NCBI GenBank assembly: GCA_014898425.1
Contig: RCSZ01000012.1
Coordinates: 248,001 to 312,000 of the forward strand
Source of the DNA: Botryotinia globosa
Lineage: Eukaryota > Ascomycota > Leotiomycetes > Helotiales > Sclerotiniaceae
DNA: 64,000 bases
Direction: 5' to 3'
This document shows, one piece after another, positions 63,070-64,000 of this stretch. Within the stretch, counting starts at the first letter, position 1. The number at the start of each line of letters is the position of its first letter. A program made the translations under genes and the position numbers. A model generated the notes under the pieces. That model did no database searches and was not told the DNA's origin. It worked only from the letters and a program-made list of their open reading frames with translations.

Positions 63070-64000
63070 AATAAAAATAATTTTTATAAAAACTTATTAT
63101 TTGATTGATATTATTGAGAGATTTTATATATTATTATATAAATCTTATGAAATCATTTGTGAAAAAACTTATAATTTAAATATTATTAGAATCTTTATAT
63201 TCTAAATAATTATAAAAGTTATTAGTAATATTGTGGGATTGAATGAATTAATATCTATTCTATTTGTTTTTGGTATTTACCTTTGCTTTATTAAAAACAG
63301 TCTTTCTATATCGATTATTCTATAATAAATAATAATAATCTCAAAAGCTATAATAAAGATTCACAAGATTTATAATTTTATAAAAATACAAAAAGCCATA
63401 AATACATATAATAAATCATTAATCATTATATTCTATAATTTACTATCGAATAGTGATATATTAATCTAGAAAAAAAGCAATAGTATTATTTCAAAAGAAC
63501 AAAAAGAACTTTTCCTATTTCTTGAAATAAATAGTGAGATATATATATTTAATCTATTTTATAAATCTATGAAATTCAGATTTATATTAGTGAAGTCTTA
63601 TTATCAAATCAATTAAATTAATCAAATTAATCAAATTAATTAAATTAATCAAATTAATCAAATTAATCAAATTAATCAAATTAATCAAATTAATCAAGTT
63701 AATCAAGTTAATCATGTCAAGGTATAGATAAAGACTTATATTGTACTATAAGGATTCTAAGTATTATAAAAGGTTGAGATTTTATTATAAGAAATAGAGT
63801 ATATTAAGAGTATACTAAGGGTTTGTGCCTAAAGTATAAAGGCAATATAATTAGTGTTGTAATAATACCCTTTTTTTAGAGCTTGCTTATTCCAAGCAAA
63901 TTAAGGTATAAACTAACTTTGTTATTTTTCGATAAAGTTATAAGAAATCAATTCAATAAGCCAACTTACCATTATATCTAAATTAATCAAATAAAAACTC
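63070..64000 (+). mobile_element. Second Ty1/copia copy, partial, continues past window end
   Basis: Plus-strand residues such as IIERFYILLYKSYEIICEK and LISILFVFGIYLCFIKNSLS are homologous to the integrase end of the copy at 58898-59122, followed by YKSMKFRFILVKSYYQ and the INQ tract at 63608-63715. Inverse orientation to copy 1. The reverse transcriptase would follow beyond about 63.9 kb. Start uncertain; gag and 5' LTR not found. Confidence 0.8.
63608..63715 (+). repeat. 9-bp coding minisatellite (INQ tripeptide) in copia copy 2
   Basis: Twelve ATTAATCAA-type units (108 bp), in frame directly after SYYQ of the integrase C-terminus. Only two units have a TAA instead of CAA. Confidence 0.93.

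Noticed and set aside
58400..63720. 9-bp repeat arrays as a CRISPR array
   Set aside because: Units are contiguous without spacers and in a fungal transposon.

Overview
This window looks like nuclear DNA of a filamentous ascomycete (Pezizomycotina). A helotialean (Leotiomycetes) relative is my guess from overall style, not something I could test. Genes carry short spliceosomal introns of 46-70 bp with fungal donor and branch signals. They encode typical fungal proteins: a Glo3-type ArfGAP, Tim21, a SUR7/PalI protein, a DUF3292 protein and a zinc-binding protein kinase. The sequence is sharply two-part. Gene blocks of ordinary composition (1-4.7 kb, 5.5-6.6 kb, 9.9-21.8 kb, 24.4-28.4 kb, 41.4-43 kb) alternate with extremely A+T-rich blocks without intact genes. 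Those blocks contain degraded transposons in which nearly every C and G has become T or A, as expected from repeat-induced point mutation (RIP).

Layout. 1-1982: 3' part of a Ser/Thr-rich, probably secreted protein. 2782-4478 (-): Glo3-like ArfGAP with five exons, one intron being GC-AG. 4702-5459: fold-back MITE. 5592-6377 (-): Tim21. 6.4-9.65 kb: A+T-rich repeats, microsatellites and a 12-bp satellite. 9653-9920: solo LTR. 10106-10552 (-): small cysteine-rich secreted protein. 11221-11907: Harbinger/Tourist-like MITE. 13278-14600 (-): RGG-rich DUF6590-like protein. 15020-16143 (+): coiled-coil protein. 16861-17955 (-): SUR7/PalI membrane protein. 18993-21118 (-): DUF3292 protein. 21.8-24.4 kb: three MITEs from three families side by side. 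24656-27516 (+): zinc-finger/kinase protein.

From 28.7 kb onward the window is mostly transposon. A complete but inactivated Ty3/gypsy chromovirus lies at 29666-37473 on the minus strand, with 274-bp LTRs and an AATAA target duplication. A complete but inactivated Ty1/copia element lies at 56340-62329 on the minus strand, with 234-bp LTRs and an AAATA target duplication. A second, partial copia copy runs on the plus strand from about 63.07 kb to the window end. A small island at 41.4-43 kb holds one short gene, and an intron-containing tRNA-Leu(CAA) follows at 43965-44078. Repeats with tRNA-like heads, GC-rich terminal hairpins and long low-complexity tracts fill much of the rest. The stretches 45.5-51.4 kb and 52.1-56.3 kb are probably older retroelement relics that I could not classify.

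The protein genes have unrelated housekeeping roles (vesicle traffic, mitochondrial import, plasma-membrane domains) plus lineage-specific proteins, and do not form a pathway cluster. The most distinctive observations are an in-frame tripeptide minisatellite inside both copia polyproteins, an unexplained 2.3-kb segment inside the gypsy element, and the concentration of MITEs in gene-flanking DNA.
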